From: an uncultured Sulfurovum sp. | GTDB taxonomy: Bacteria; Campylobacterota; Campylobacteria; Campylobacterales; Sulfurovaceae | Direction of reading: 5' to 3' | Assembly (NCBI GenBank): GCA_902727915.1 | Contig: CACVAU010000019.1 | Coordinates: forward strand, 1 to 40,890 | DNA: 40,890 bases | In this document: in pieces, positions 1 through 8,505 of the stretch | Position numbering within the stretch: the stretch's first letter is position 1 | Layout: every line of letters starts with the position of its first letter | The notes under the pieces: generated by a model | The model's database searches: none | What the model was told of the DNA's origin: nothing | Seen by the model: only the letters and a program-made list of their open reading frames with translations | Program-made: the position numbers and the translations under genes

Positions 1-9
1 TAAAATATA

Positions 10-28
10 AATGCAATTTATTTGCATT
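10..28. promoter_or_regulatory. 7-bp inverted repeat upstream of the His-rich gene
   Basis: AATGCAA and TTGCATT face each other across a 5-base AT spacer, about 65 bases before the promoter of the His-rich metal-binding gene. A metal-sensing repressor would be a natural ligand given that gene, but the sequence does not match a Fur, Zur or NikR box that I can name. Possible operator only. Confidence 0.3.
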
Positions 29-90
29 AATTTGATTGAAGATTCCCCTAAAACATAAATGATTTTTATTTATTTTATGATTCAATTTAA

Positions 91-119
91 TTGACCTATA
101 ATATCTCCTATGATATAAA
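91..119 (+). promoter_or_regulatory. sigma-70-type promoter of the His-rich gene
   Basis: TTGACC at 91-96, a 17-base spacer, then TATAAA at 114-119 with an extended -10 TG at 111-112. The start codon at 152 follows with a ribosome binding site (AAAGGA, 139-144) seven bases before it. The -35 box is unusually good for this window, where most promoters show only a -10. Confidence 0.65.
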
Positions 120-151
120 TTAACTCATATTAACAGATAAAGGAATAGATT

Positions 152-505
152 ATGAGTGAAAATAAATGTACAATACACGAAAATCATGAGCATGAACATG
201 GTGAAAACTGTGGTCATGTAAAGGTAAAACATGGTGACCATTATGACTACTTGCATGATGGACATCTACATCATAAGCATGAGAATCATTACGATGAGCA
301 TGTTTTAGATGTGAATGAAACAAATCCTGATAGCTGTAATCCTGTGGCTGATGATACTTGTGGTGAGCATGTACATGGTCCAGATTGTGGGCATGAAGCT
401 GTGCCTCATGGAGATCATGTTGATTATATTGTCAATGGACGTTTGCATCATCCACATGGTGACCATTGTGATGATCATGGCCCTGTGGAAATCATAAAAA
501 ATTAA
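152..505 (+). CDS. His-rich, Cys-containing metal-binding protein with an internal duplication
   Basis: This is a soluble 117-residue protein with no signal peptide or membrane segment, extremely rich in His (about 30 residues) with Asp, Glu and six Cys. A 24-residue unit occurs twice, at residues 20-43 and 79-102. Each unit begins with CGH, has HGDH and then DY in the middle, and ends with LHHxH. This composition suggests zinc, nickel or copper binding in the cytoplasm, as a buffer or chaperone; the metal is not determinable here. The ATG at 152 has AAAGGA seven bases upstream. The gene stands alone behind its own promoter, with a hairpin after it. A NicO-type metal transporter lies 2.7 kb away on the other strand, which fits metal handling but proves nothing. 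Small His-rich proteins of this repeat type are usually annotated as hypothetical. Confidence 0.8.
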   Translation: MSENKCTIHENHEHEHGENCGHVKVKHGDHYDYLHDGHLHHKHENHYDEHVLDVNETNPDSCNPVADDTCGEHVHGPDCGHEAVPHGDHVDYIVNGRLHHPHGDHCDDHGPVEIIKN

Positions 506-552
506 GCTTAGCAAGTTTTTTAACTTGCTACAAGAAGTAACAGGTCTAAGCT
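505..552. terminator. nested hairpins between convergent genes
   Basis: An inner perfect stem TAGCAAGTT/AACTTGCTA (509-517, 522-530) with a TTTT loop sits inside an outer AGCTTAG/CTAAGCT pair (505-511, 546-552). Read on the minus strand the structure is followed by a T-rich run (complement of 496-502), so it can terminate the leftward metallo-hydrolase transcript. It also lies directly after the stop of the rightward His-rich gene. Confidence 0.55.
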
Positions 553-579
553 AAAAATAAAGACCAAACCTTCCTAGCG

Positions 580-1626
580 TTAACTTCTACTCATATATCG
601 CTCACCAATCTCTAAAAACTGTATTTTCTCATCTCTAACATATTTCATCAACGCTTTAGGTGCTTCGCCCATAGGTTCATCGGTTAAGTCAAACGTTCCA
701 TAGTGCATTGGTATCATCTCTCTAGCTCCTAAATCATTAAAAGCTTGAAGTGCTTCTTCTGGATTCATGTGCATTTCTTTCATAATTTCTCTTGGTTCAT
801 ACGCACCTATAGGTAAGATTGCCTTATCTATATCAAAAAGTTCAGCTATATCTTTAAAATGAGAAGAGTACGCTGTATCTCCAGCAAAATAAATGGTCTC
901 TTTTTGTGTTTTAATGACAAAACTCCCCCATAAAACTTCGTTCGTATCAGATAAAGTACGTCTATGCCAATGATGAGATGGTAAAAAATAGACTTCAAAA
1001 TCTTCATCTACCTCATACTTTTGAAACCATCCAGCCTCTTGCGTTCTGATTGTTTGGTTGTACCCTTTTATTGTCTCACTCATATTTAGAGGTATTAATG
1101 CTTTTGCATCATTAAAATGCTTAACCGTATCTGCATCTAGGTGATCAAAATGTCCATGACTTACCAGTATATAATGAGGCTTTAACTCCTCCATAGAAAT
1201 AGGAAGTTTAGTATGTCTTGTTATAAAAGGAGGTGCTGTCAAGCAAGGGTCTGTAATCATCCGTTTACCATTCACTTGAATGAGAAATGTTGCATGACCT
1301 AGCCAACAAATGAAGTCCTCTTTTGTGTTTAAAAGCTTTTTGTCTTCTATGACTTTCATCTTAAAAGTATCATTCTTTTTTTCTGCTTGATAAGGATTGT
1401 CTCTAAATAATTTTGAGTGTAATACCTCCATTAAGCTTCTTGGTTTTTTATCTCTAGGATAAAGGTTTTCAAACAAACCATTTTGCATAATGTTTCCAGA
1501 AAAATCAGCTTTAATAGTTTGTAAGTAATTATTTTTAATTCGTTTTAAATTTTTAGCCTGAACAAAATTTGTAGAGAAAAGTTTTGTTAACATTAAAAAC
1601 TTCATAAAACCTCTTCTCGTGAGCAT
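580..1626 (-). CDS. exported MBL-fold metallo-hydrolase, UlaG / NAPE-PLD-like
   Basis: This 348-residue metallo-beta-lactamase-fold protein is of the UlaG / N-acyl-phosphatidylethanolamine phospholipase D-like group. The N-terminus carries RRGF before a hydrophobic stretch, resembling a twin-arginine export signal, so it probably acts in the periplasm. Metal ligands are visible: HGHFDHLD (His157, His159, Asp161, His162), an SHHWH segment near 218-221, AGD with Asp250, and MHYG with His308. The substrate cannot be read from sequence; phosphodiesters or lactones are typical for the group. Its start codon lies one base after the stop of the upstream outer-membrane-like gene at 1628, so the two are co-transcribed and probably translationally coupled. 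It is convergent with the His-rich gene. Confidence 0.85.
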   Translation of the reverse strand: MLTRRGFMKFLMLTKLFSTNFVQAKNLKRIKNNYLQTIKADFSGNIMQNGLFENLYPRDKKPRSLMEVLHSKLFRDNPYQAEKKNDTFKMKVIEDKKLLNTKEDFICWLGHATFLIQVNGKRMITDPCLTAPPFITRHTKLPISMEELKPHYILVSHGHFDHLDADTVKHFNDAKALIPLNMSETIKGYNQTIRTQEAGWFQKYEVDEDFEVYFLPSHHWHRRTLSDTNEVLWGSFVIKTQKETIYFAGDTAYSSHFKDIAELFDIDKAILPIGAYEPREIMKEMHMNPEEALQAFNDLGAREMIPMHYGTFDLTDEPMGEAPKALMKYVRDEKIQFLEIGERYMSRS

Positions 1627-1627
1627 A

Positions 1628-2188
1628 TTAAAAAGTATACCCTACATGTAGCGCCCCAAAAGGAATCAGGTTTGGTACATCATAGGTAGTTTGATTGACA
1701 ACATTGGAACCAGATACTTTGTTACTGTAACCAACGCCACCCCAAAGTTTTGCATAAGTATGCTCACCTAATAAAAACTTATAACCACCATACCCCATTA
1801 ACATCATAGAGTCATACTTTTCTTTTGAACCATTGAGTGTCAACTCATATTCTTGTAGTGCTAACTGACCCCCTATAAACCAACCTGACAAATCAGCTTG
1901 TTGATAGCTGTCGACAAACAGACCTATTCCTTGGTTAAGCCTAACATCCCAACCTTTGTCTTTGTTTTTAGAGTGCATATCAACAAAAGCATCTGGAAAG
2001 TCCATCGCATAAACGCCTATACCAAACTCCATATGAGGAACTTCTTCAAAACTCTTTTTTAAATGAAGCGCATAGCCATCAAAAGCAAAGGTAGCTGGAT
2101 CAGTTTCAATAGAAAAGCTCTCTTTTGCTTGTAGTGTTATCGTACTTAAAGAGAGTAGAAGTGTTGTAAGAAAGATTTTTGTTTTCAA
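1628..2188 (-). CDS. secreted outer-membrane-like protein of unknown function
   Basis: This is a 186-residue protein with a Sec signal peptide (KTK, then a hydrophobic run ending in LQA near residue 21) and alternating polar/aromatic strands. It ends in HVGYTF, a terminal Phe typical of small outer-membrane beta-barrels. I do not recognise a named family. The start is TTG at 2188, supported by AAAGGA seven bases upstream and by the signal peptide beginning exactly there. It is the first gene of a two-gene operon with the MBL hydrolase, whose start is one base beyond its stop. A palindrome encloses its promoter and ribosome binding site (2191-2227), suggesting regulation. Confidence 0.7.
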   Translation of the reverse strand: MKTKIFLTTLLLSLSTITLQAKESFSIETDPATFAFDGYALHLKKSFEEVPHMEFGIGVYAMDFPDAFVDMHSKNKDKGWDVRLNQGIGLFVDSYQQADLSGWFIGGQLALQEYELTLNGSKEKYDSMMLMGYGGYKFLLGEHTYAKLWGGVGYSNKVSGSNVVNQTTYDVPNLIPFGALHVGYTF

Positions 2189-2190
2189 GG

Positions 2191-2227
2191 TTAATCCTTT
2201 AATTTTTGACCATTATAAAAGGATTAA
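2191..2227 (-). promoter_or_regulatory. 10-bp inverted repeat around the -10 box and overlapping the RBS
   Basis: TTAATCCTTT (2191-2200) and AAAGGATTAA (2218-2227) are perfect inverted repeats 17 bases apart. On the minus strand the space between them holds TATAAT (complement of 2212-2217), and the downstream arm contains the AAAGGA ribosome binding site for the TTG start at 2188. The palindrome could be an operator or, if transcription starts further upstream, a hairpin hiding the ribosome binding site. Confidence 0.5.
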
Positions 2228-2261
2228 AACTCTAAAAGTATCGGAAAAGTACTAAGTTGTA

Positions 2262-3122
2262 TCAGTTTTGTAGACGGTACGCTTTTGGGGTCATGCCATA
2301 CATCTTTTTAAACTGTGCACCAAACCAAGAAGAGGTACTGTAACCACAGGTTGTAGCAATAGAGACAATCGAGTTATTAGAATTTCGTAACAATATTGCA
2401 GCCTGTTCAAGTCGTTTAGAGTTTAACCACTCTTTGGGTTGCATCCCAAAATGGTTTAGCATAAAAAGACGAAGTTCATTTTTTGTCACTCTAGCGATTT
2501 TACACATGTCATCAATATTTTGGATTAAATCAAGATTGGCTTCTAAAATGTATTTTATTCTATTTTTACTAGAGGATTCAATGGCATTTAAGTAAGCAAG
2601 AAATTTTTCGGCATCTTGCTCTAAAACATGTAAAAATATCTCCTCAATTTTTAACTTAATAATCTCATTTTTTCGTGTAAGCTCTTGGTTCATATAGAGT
2701 TGACATGAGTCTATGAGAGACTTTAAAAACTTGTTAGAGCGAAAAGTGACAATATTGAGCCTATGATTAGGTTGAGGCTCAATTGAATACTTTTGAATAA
2801 AGCTCAGCATAAAAGCATCGTCAAAATAGACCATAATGGCTTCAAAGTTTCCATCGTCACTGACTACTTCACTCATAAGGTAGTTACCTTGTGTTAAAAA
2901 AAAGAGTTCATTTTCTCGAAGTACTATCTCCTTCTCTTGTGTCTTTAGTACCTTTGTCCCCTTAAGCAAAAATATCATTACATGTGTTGTATTTCGTACA
3001 GCCACACACTCCTGATTTCGTCGGCTTGAGTATGCAAGTGTAAATACTGAGTCCGAACTAATAACATTATGAGGTTTATCTTCTAAAAAGTAGTTGGGCA
3101 CTATATAAGTCATAAGTGCCAT
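2262..3122 (-). CDS. AraC-family transcriptional regulator
   Basis: This 286-residue regulator has an N-terminal cupin-like sensory half (about residues 15-120) and a C-terminal pair of AraC helix-turn-helix motifs (about 185-286). The second motif includes SIATTCGYSTSSWFGAQFKK and ends with MTPKAYR, the classic family signature. The N-terminal half resembles the ExsA-like group. Targets are unknown; the neighbouring outer-membrane/hydrolase operon (downstream) and the NicO transporter (upstream, same strand) are candidates. No strong Shine-Dalgarno precedes the ATG at 3122, and an in-frame ATG at 3113 is an alternative start. Confidence 0.9.
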   Translation of the reverse strand: MALMTYIVPNYFLEDKPHNVISSDSVFTLAYSSRRNQECVAVRNTTHVMIFLLKGTKVLKTQEKEIVLRENELFFLTQGNYLMSEVVSDDGNFEAIMVYFDDAFMLSFIQKYSIEPQPNHRLNIVTFRSNKFLKSLIDSCQLYMNQELTRKNEIIKLKIEEIFLHVLEQDAEKFLAYLNAIESSSKNRIKYILEANLDLIQNIDDMCKIARVTKNELRLFMLNHFGMQPKEWLNSKRLEQAAILLRNSNNSIVSIATTCGYSTSSWFGAQFKKMYGMTPKAYRLQN

Positions 3123-3190
3123 TGTAACGAATTATTTTTAAGTGTTTAAGCGTTCTAATCTTATCTATAGTTTATGGGGCTTAGCCTAGT

Positions 3191-4648
3191 TTAGGCTGCC
3201 ACAAGGAGTAAGACCCCTAAGCCAAAAATAAATACTAAGCTTCCATAGTCTAAAATCTTACGTAGTCGGTCACTTCCCATAGAAGTTTTTCGCATTTTTA
3301 AAGAGAGATAAGCAGCAATAAAAATAATAAGACTCATCCCAATACTCATAAAGATAGCAGAAAGTAACCCCACCCAATAAACCCCTAAACTAAGGGTAAA
3401 AATGAAAATGGTAATGGTTCCTGGACAAGGAACAATTCCAGCAGAGAGAATGACCCCAATGTCCGTTGATTCACTTTGACAAGCACCACAACCACAACTG
3501 TGTTCATGAGGCTCTTCCTTTTTACTTTGCGACCATGCAAAAGTTTGAGGAGCTGTTTTGGGTGTGTTTTGTGACCAAGTAGCAACAGTTGGTTTTGATT
3601 TTGCTCGTTTAGGAATACGTTTATAGAGTAAATAGAGGGCAATTAAGATAATAATAACAGCACTTATTTGGGTGGTTATGGTTTCAATGTTGCTAAAGTG
3701 TATGTCCATATAGGTATTTAAAACATAATAAATAGTAAAAGTTAAAAAAAATGCTGAAAAAGTATGTACTATCCCAATGAGTGAAGCGACAGAAAAGGCT
3801 TTAGTGACAGAGCGATTGTTTCCTAAAAAGTACGCAGCCACCAAACTTTTTCCATGTCCCGGTCCTATGGCATGGATAATTCCATAAAGCAGTGAAAAGA
3901 ATAACAACCAGAAATAGGCTTTAGGACTTTGGTTTTCTTTAATGTCTTCTAAAAGCGTAACGAGTTTTTCTTTTGTCTGCGTAAGTTGTTGACTTAACCA
4001 GCCTAAAATACCATTTAATTGCGTTGTATTTTGAGTTTGAGGAAGGACAGATTCTAATGAAGTTAGAGGAGCTTGTTCATTGGGTGTGATTTGAAAAGAG
4101 GCACTGTTGTCTAAAAGAACGGTGCTATTTTTATCTTCTGCTAAGATAGCTTGTGTGATGTGAGCAATTTTAAAAGAGAAAAAAGAGCCTTTGTCGAAAA
4201 AAGTTAAGTAAAGGAGATGGTCTTTTTTTGGGTTTAAATTGATATTTAGTGTGTAGGAAAATCGTAAAATATTGTTATGAAAAGAGGTTTGTTCATTACT
4301 TGGTGTATGTGTTAAGTAGGCTAACTCTGAATAGTCTTGTGTGGCAGGAACATATTTTATATGGCTTAAATATTGTTCTGTTTCAAGATACTCCATAATC
4401 ATTTCATGGATATTAGCTATTTCGTTGTGGTCTAAATGTTTATTGCCGTTTTCATCATATTCTAGTAGAGTTTCAGCACTAAATTTTTTGCTAAAGTCCC
4501 AATGAATATCCAGTGTCATTGTCTCATTAGTATGTGACTCATTGACAGAAACTTTGATAAATTGTGTTGAGTCTCCACAGAGAGTACAGGCATGGAGTGA
4601 ATTGAAATGGGTGATAATTAGTAGTAAAATGATGCTTAGTTGTTTCAT
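3191..4648 (-). CDS. DUF1007-NicO fusion: nickel/cobalt-type metal transporter
   Basis: This 485-residue inner-membrane protein has a signal peptide ending near residue 20 (LHA before CTLC), a periplasmic DUF1007-type domain (about 25-190) and a NicO/RcnA-type membrane domain (about 245-485, six or so hydrophobic helices). The DUF1007 part contains an EF-hand-like acidic loop (DENGNKHLDHNE). Transporter motifs include HAIGPGHGKS in an early helix and GIVPCPGT in a later one. A cytoplasmic or loop segment with HEHSCGCGAC is a likely metal-sampling site. Such fusions are annotated as nickel/cobalt exporters or metal permeases; the direction and metal are not settled by sequence. It is divergent from the ABC exporter at 4767, with an AT-rich promoter region between. 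Confidence 0.85.
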   Translation of the reverse strand: MKQLSIILLLIITHFNSLHACTLCGDSTQFIKVSVNESHTNETMTLDIHWDFSKKFSAETLLEYDENGNKHLDHNEIANIHEMIMEYLETEQYLSHIKYVPATQDYSELAYLTHTPSNEQTSFHNNILRFSYTLNINLNPKKDHLLYLTFFDKGSFFSFKIAHITQAILAEDKNSTVLLDNSASFQITPNEQAPLTSLESVLPQTQNTTQLNGILGWLSQQLTQTKEKLVTLLEDIKENQSPKAYFWLLFFSLLYGIIHAIGPGHGKSLVAAYFLGNNRSVTKAFSVASLIGIVHTFSAFFLTFTIYYVLNTYMDIHFSNIETITTQISAVIIILIALYLLYKRIPKRAKSKPTVATWSQNTPKTAPQTFAWSQSKKEEPHEHSCGCGACQSESTDIGVILSAGIVPCPGTITIFIFTLSLGVYWVGLLSAIFMSIGMSLIIFIAAYLSLKMRKTSMGSDRLRKILDYGSLVFIFGLGVLLLVAA

Positions 4649-4766
4649 GCTTCTAGGTTCTGCCTTTTGTAAAATTAGATTATATACCTTTACTGATGTA
4701 TTTTTCCCAAAAAATTAAAAAATATACATACGTAACTTTATAGAGAGTTCTGATATATTGTTTTTT

Positions 4767-6449
4767 ATGATAAATATACAAAATATATTCAAAGAAATTA
4801 TAAAACATAAAAAACATCTGCTTTTGGCAAACAGTGTGGCTATTGTTTCTACTTTAATTGTCCTTCCTGTTGCATTATTACTTCCTTTACTGATTGATGA
4901 ATTGATTTTGGGTCAAGGGGGTTCAATAATGAATACCATTGATGCTTTCATAAATGTTTCGGAGCCGATGTATTATATTCTTATTGTTTTGTTAGTGACA
5001 ATCGGACTTAAAGCCTTGGGTTTACTGCTTTCACTTTTACACATACGAATTTTTACCAAAATTTCTAAAGAAGTCACCTATACCATTCGGAAAAGACTAC
5101 TCAATCATCTACAAGTGGTTTCTATGAGAGAGTATGACTTATTAGGTTCGGGTGCCGTCTCATCTAAGATTATTACCGATGTGGAAACAGTGGATAAGTT
5201 TATTGCCTCCTCTGTTGGAGAAGTAGTGGTTGAGTTATTGACTTTAATTAGTGTTGCCATTGTCTTAATGTTTTTAAATTGGCAGTTGGCGTTGGTAATT
5301 TTATTTTTAAACCCTCTTACAATTTTTATCTTTTTACGCTCGTTTAGAAATGTGGCAAAGATGAAAAAGCGCGAAAATGAATCCATTGAGACTTTTCAAA
5401 ATACCTTAACTGAGAGTTTAGAACTTTATAATCAAATACGGGTACAAAATAGGGAAAAATATTTTTTAGAAACGGTAGACAATCAAGCCAAAGAGATACG
5501 TGATAAGTCTTATCTTTTTGGATTAAAAAGTGAGGTAACCTTAGAGTTTTCAAGATTGTTGACGTTTTATTCTCATGATATTTTTAAAGCCTTAGGCATT
5601 TTTATGGTTTTAATTGGTTCTTTAACCATTGGAACGATGTTGGCTATTTTTTCGTATGCTTGGATATTAATGCGTCCTGTTGACAAGTTACTTAATTTTA
5701 TTCATCTTTATTTCAATGCCCAAAGTGCCATTGAGCGTTTGAATCAAATTTTGCTTTTAGAAAAAGAACCTTATTATGAAGCAAAAATTGACCCTTTTAT
5801 GGATAAAGCATCGGCTTCCATTCGTTTAGAAGATCTTTCTTTTACTTATGATGGGGTAACAGAAGTTTTAAATAAGATTAATTTGGAGATAAAAGAGGGT
5901 GAAAAAGTTGCCATTATTGGTAAAACAGGCTCAGGTAAAAGTACTCTTGCTCAGATTTTAATAGGATTATATCCCATTAGTTCAGGAAAGATTTTTTATA
6001 ATAATCATGAAGTCAAAGAGATAGGCTATGAAGCGATACGGAAGCATGTAGGCTTTGTATTACAAGCCCCTTTAATGTTCAATAATACCTTACGTTTTAA
6101 TTTGACATTGGGTAAAACGTATAAAGATGAAGCCATTTATGAAGCCTTAAAAATAGCACAACTTTACGAATTTGTTTATGCCTTAGACGATAGGCTTGAA
6201 ACCATTGTTGGAAAGAATGGAACAAAACTCTCTGGAGGACAACGACAACGTTTATCCATAGCCAGAGTATTACTAGACAATCCCAAAGTGATAATCTTTG
6301 ACGAATCTACCTCCTCACTGGATAGTGAAACAGAAGATAAATTGTTAAAAGCTTTGGATATTTATGTTAAAGATAAAACAGTCATTACCATTGCCCATCG
6401 AAAAAGTAGCATTGAGAGGGCAGATAGAATTATTGATTTGAATAGCTAA
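4767..6449 (+). CDS. ABC transporter, fused permease and ATPase (exporter type)
   Basis: This is a half-size ABC exporter of about 560 residues. The N-terminal type-1 exporter membrane domain (about residues 10-310, six helices) is followed by a nucleotide-binding domain. Motifs in order are Walker A GKTGSGKST, the signature LSGGQRQR, Walker B VIIFDESTSS and the H-loop IAHRK. There is no C39 peptidase domain. I prefer ATG at 4767; an in-frame TTG at 4758 would add three residues. Substrate unknown. Its last 17 codons reappear at 8860 and, decayed, at 10351, and its stop overlaps the remnant tail of a replication-like gene on the other strand. The convergent RiPP genes end within 40 bases, so export of that peptide is conceivable, but the repeats indicate the exporter was there before the cassette. 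Confidence 0.88.
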   Translation: MINIQNIFKEIIKHKKHLLLANSVAIVSTLIVLPVALLLPLLIDELILGQGGSIMNTIDAFINVSEPMYYILIVLLVTIGLKALGLLLSLLHIRIFTKISKEVTYTIRKRLLNHLQVVSMREYDLLGSGAVSSKIITDVETVDKFIASSVGEVVVELLTLISVAIVLMFLNWQLALVILFLNPLTIFIFLRSFRNVAKMKKRENESIETFQNTLTESLELYNQIRVQNREKYFLETVDNQAKEIRDKSYLFGLKSEVTLEFSRLLTFYSHDIFKALGIFMVLIGSLTIGTMLAIFSYAWILMRPVDKLLNFIHLYFNAQSAIERLNQILLLEKEPYYEAKIDPFMDKASASIRLEDLSFTYDGVTEVLNKINLEIKEGEKVAIIGKTGSGKSTLAQILIGLYPISSGKIFYNNHEVKEIGYEAIRKHVGFVLQAPLMFNNTLRFNLTLGKTYKDEAIYEALKIAQLYEFVYALDDRLETIVGKNGTKLSGGQRQRLSIARVLLDNPKVIIFDESTSSLDSETEDKLLKALDIYVKDKTVITIAHRKSSIERADRIIDLNS

Positions 6450-6486
6450 AAGCTCTCAAACAATGTAATAATCCTATCTTTAATTT
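6396..6486 (+). repeat. 91-bp direct repeat, left copy (ABC 3' end plus tail of rep-like gene)
   Basis: This segment matches 8860-8950 without gaps; I count 86 of 91 identical bases. It consists of the last 54 bases of the ABC exporter gene, followed by about 37 bases equivalent to the 3' end of the replication-like gene at 8910-9740. The two copies bracket the RiPP cassette, whose last stop codon (6485-6487) sits exactly on the inner edge of this copy. Confidence 0.92.
6446..6486 (-). pseudogene. remnant 3' tail of a replication-like gene
   Basis: Read leftward, these bases encode IKDRIITLFESF and then TAG, matching IKDRIIGLFERF at the end of the intact gene at 8910-9740. Nothing upstream of it belongs to that gene here, because the RiPP cassette begins at the boundary. 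It is a trace of the original convergent neighbour of the ABC exporter, or of recombination with a second copy. Confidence 0.75.
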
Positions 6487-7171
6487 AAAAAATCTTAGGA
6501 TATTTAAAACTTCTATCTTTTTCAAAGTCATATCCTAAAAATTGAACGATTCCTTTTCCAGTTGAACTATTAGATAAGTAGTGAGGTTTATTGTTAGTAT
6601 ATATTTTATTTATTTTTTGATGTATTTCTTTTCTAATTTTTTGGTAAAACTCATTATTCAAATTCTTATTTCTTTCAAATGTTTTGTCTGCTTGAAATGA
6701 TAGTATTGTAATTTCACTCCTTCTAATATGGTTAGGATGATTAGGAGTTATTAAAACTGGATACCATAATTCTCCATTAAAACTAAATTTAAAATCTTTA
6801 TGGTTTAAATTTTTAGTAGCATTTTTGACCCATTCTTTTTTATCTTTTTTATGTAAACTTTTAATTATTTTGTACCATAACTCATCAAATAGTAAAGTTT
6901 TTGTATCTATATCAAAAATCGCAATAAATGTTGAGAATTTTTTCTCGTTATCAGAAATGTCATCTAATAAAAAATTAGACATTTCGCTTAAATCATTAGC
7001 TAAATGAGTGATTGAGTCTTCACTTATATCTTTGTATAGACCAGTATACATATAGTTTTTATTAAATGATATTTTTCCATAAATACAAGGAAAATTTTTG
7101 TTGTTAAATGTATTGAAAATTTTTTGATATATTTTAGGGTTTTGTTTTTTAATCTTATTAATACTAATCAT
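6485..7171 (-). CDS. YqcI/YcgG-family protein, putative haem-dependent N-hydroxylase acting on a RiPP
   Basis: This 228-residue soluble protein carries the conserved segments of the YqcI/YcgG family: FPCIYGKISF near residue 28, FSTFIAIF, an LW...L...D...W block, FKFSFNGELW, and TPNHPNHIRRSE with a following FQ. Members with known roles include GntA, the haem-dependent N-hydroxylase of guanitoxin biosynthesis. The arginine N-hydroxylase DcsA is, as I recall, of the same family. Such enzymes oxidise guanidine nitrogens. Its ATG overlaps the TAA of the radical SAM gene (TAATG), so the two are translationally coupled, and the precursor peptide upstream ends in Arg. Hydroxylation of that guanidine is therefore a plausible but untested role. 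The stop lies at the edge of the 91-bp repeat. It shares the low G+C of the maturase gene. Confidence 0.8.
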   Translation of the reverse strand: MISINKIKKQNPKIYQKIFNTFNNKNFPCIYGKISFNKNYMYTGLYKDISEDSITHLANDLSEMSNFLLDDISDNEKKFSTFIAIFDIDTKTLLFDELWYKIIKSLHKKDKKEWVKNATKNLNHKDFKFSFNGELWYPVLITPNHPNHIRRSEITILSFQADKTFERNKNLNNEFYQKIRKEIHQKINKIYTNNKPHYLSNSSTGKGIVQFLGYDFEKDRSFKYPKIF

Positions 7172-8463
7172 TAGAATATATCTAATAAATTTTCATTTTT
7201 TTCCATTAACTCAAGATATATTTCAAGAGAAATTTTAAAATCATTTTTAAAGCTATTACACTTTATTGTAGCTTTATTTTTATCTAGTTTACCATTTGTA
7301 ATAAATGAAGCATAGCACATTTCACAGTAATTATATGCAACACATTGATTACAGTCATTAGATTTAAAGTTTTCATATTCTTTAAGAAAGTTATTACTAG
7401 TTTTTAAAATTTCTTCATTATTAAGTTTAGTAATTCCCATATTCTCAATTCTTTCACAAAATTGGACATTACCATCTGTTCTAACATAAGTCCTATTACT
7501 AAAGGGAATACATTTTACTTTTCTATCATGAGCTTTATCACCAATAAGTCTATATTTTATTTTAGATATTAAATCTCCAAAATATTTATATTGAATAGGA
7601 TTGTTTAAAATATCTTTTGTATATATTAAGTTTAATATATAGTCTTTTGTAAATTCATTTTTTCTAAAATTTGATAAAGTTTTAAATTTTTGTATTTGGT
7701 CAGAAAATCTAACATTTGTATTTTTAATTAATTTATTTTGAGAAAAAAACTTATTTATAGGTTCAATCTCAGCTGTATCATTAACCACACAAGTTGTTTG
7801 TATATACTTATTATAATAAGTATGATTAGAAGAGTTAATAAGTTCAAGATTCTTCATAATTGTGTCATGTGTTTTCTTTTTATTGTTATCTAATCTATAT
7901 TTATCATGTGTTGTTTTATCTCCATCTAGACTTACCGTAATTAAAAAGTTATTTTCAATTAGAAAGTCTATTTTATCTTTTGTGAGTAAGACACCATTCG
8001 TTGTAAAAGAAAATTTAATATTTTTATTGAATAGTGTTTTCGCATAGTTTGTAACTTCAATAATAAATTTAAAATTTAAAAGAGGTTCCCCTCCATAGAA
8101 TACAATAAAAGCTTCGTTATCACTTACTCTACTTCTAAAATTATCTATGGCTTTAAATGCTGTATCTACTTCCATCTTTAAAGTTCCATGACTTCTTTCA
8201 TTTTCATAATCTTCATCAAATACACAATAAGAGCATCTAAGATTACATTGTTCTGTTATCTCTAATACTAATGTTTTTGCTTCATTTATTACTTTTTTAT
8301 TATGTTGTAATGGTATTAAAGATTGTTTTTCTGTATTAGTTTCAATATCTTGGATAGTGATATTATCTAAGTCTGATTGACTACTTATCTCATAGATTTC
8401 ATTTGAAAAGCCATCAAACAAATAGTATTTCTGATTAAAAGTGATTATTTTTAAGATATTCAT
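7171..8463 (-). CDS. radical SAM/SPASM peptide maturase
   Basis: This 430-residue enzyme has an N-terminal region of about 60 residues rich in beta-type pattern (YYLFDGFSNEIYEI) like that seen in other peptide maturases. The radical SAM core follows, with CNLRCSYC (Cys73, Cys77, Cys80) and the GGEP motif, then a C-terminal SPASM domain with at least six Cys. The SPASM Cys are in KCIPF, QFCERI, CNQC, YCEMC and KCNSF, enough for two auxiliary 4Fe-4S clusters. SPASM maturases install thioether or carbon-carbon cross-links in ribosomal peptides. The precursor gene starts 132 bases upstream (stop 42 bases before this start) and the YqcI/YcgG gene overlaps its stop. Two lines counted by hand at 7561-7680 hold 18 G+C in 120 bases, far below core genes in this window (20 in 60 at 13561-13620), pointing to acquisition. 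Confidence 0.92.
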   Translation of the reverse strand: MNILKIITFNQKYYLFDGFSNEIYEISSQSDLDNITIQDIETNTEKQSLIPLQHNKKVINEAKTLVLEITEQCNLRCSYCVFDEDYENERSHGTLKMEVDTAFKAIDNFRSRVSDNEAFIVFYGGEPLLNFKFIIEVTNYAKTLFNKNIKFSFTTNGVLLTKDKIDFLIENNFLITVSLDGDKTTHDKYRLDNNKKKTHDTIMKNLELINSSNHTYYNKYIQTTCVVNDTAEIEPINKFFSQNKLIKNTNVRFSDQIQKFKTLSNFRKNEFTKDYILNLIYTKDILNNPIQYKYFGDLISKIKYRLIGDKAHDRKVKCIPFSNRTYVRTDGNVQFCERIENMGITKLNNEEILKTSNNFLKEYENFKSNDCNQCVAYNYCEMCYASFITNGKLDKNKATIKCNSFKNDFKISLEIYLELMEKNENLLDIF

Positions 8464-8505
8464 AGTATGTTCATCTTTTATGTGAGAGAGGGGTGATATA
8501 CTCGA

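Noticed and set aside
3183..3197. AGCCTA/TAGGCT hairpin at the end of the NicO gene as a terminator
   Set aside because: Short stem with a 3-base loop, partly inside the coding sequence, and no T run on the minus strand.
4767..6449. The ABC transporter as the dedicated exporter of the RiPP
   Set aside because: It is convergent with the cassette, lacks a C39 peptidase domain, and the 91-bp repeats show that its 3' end was part of the site before the cassette arrived. Export of the peptide is possible but not supported.
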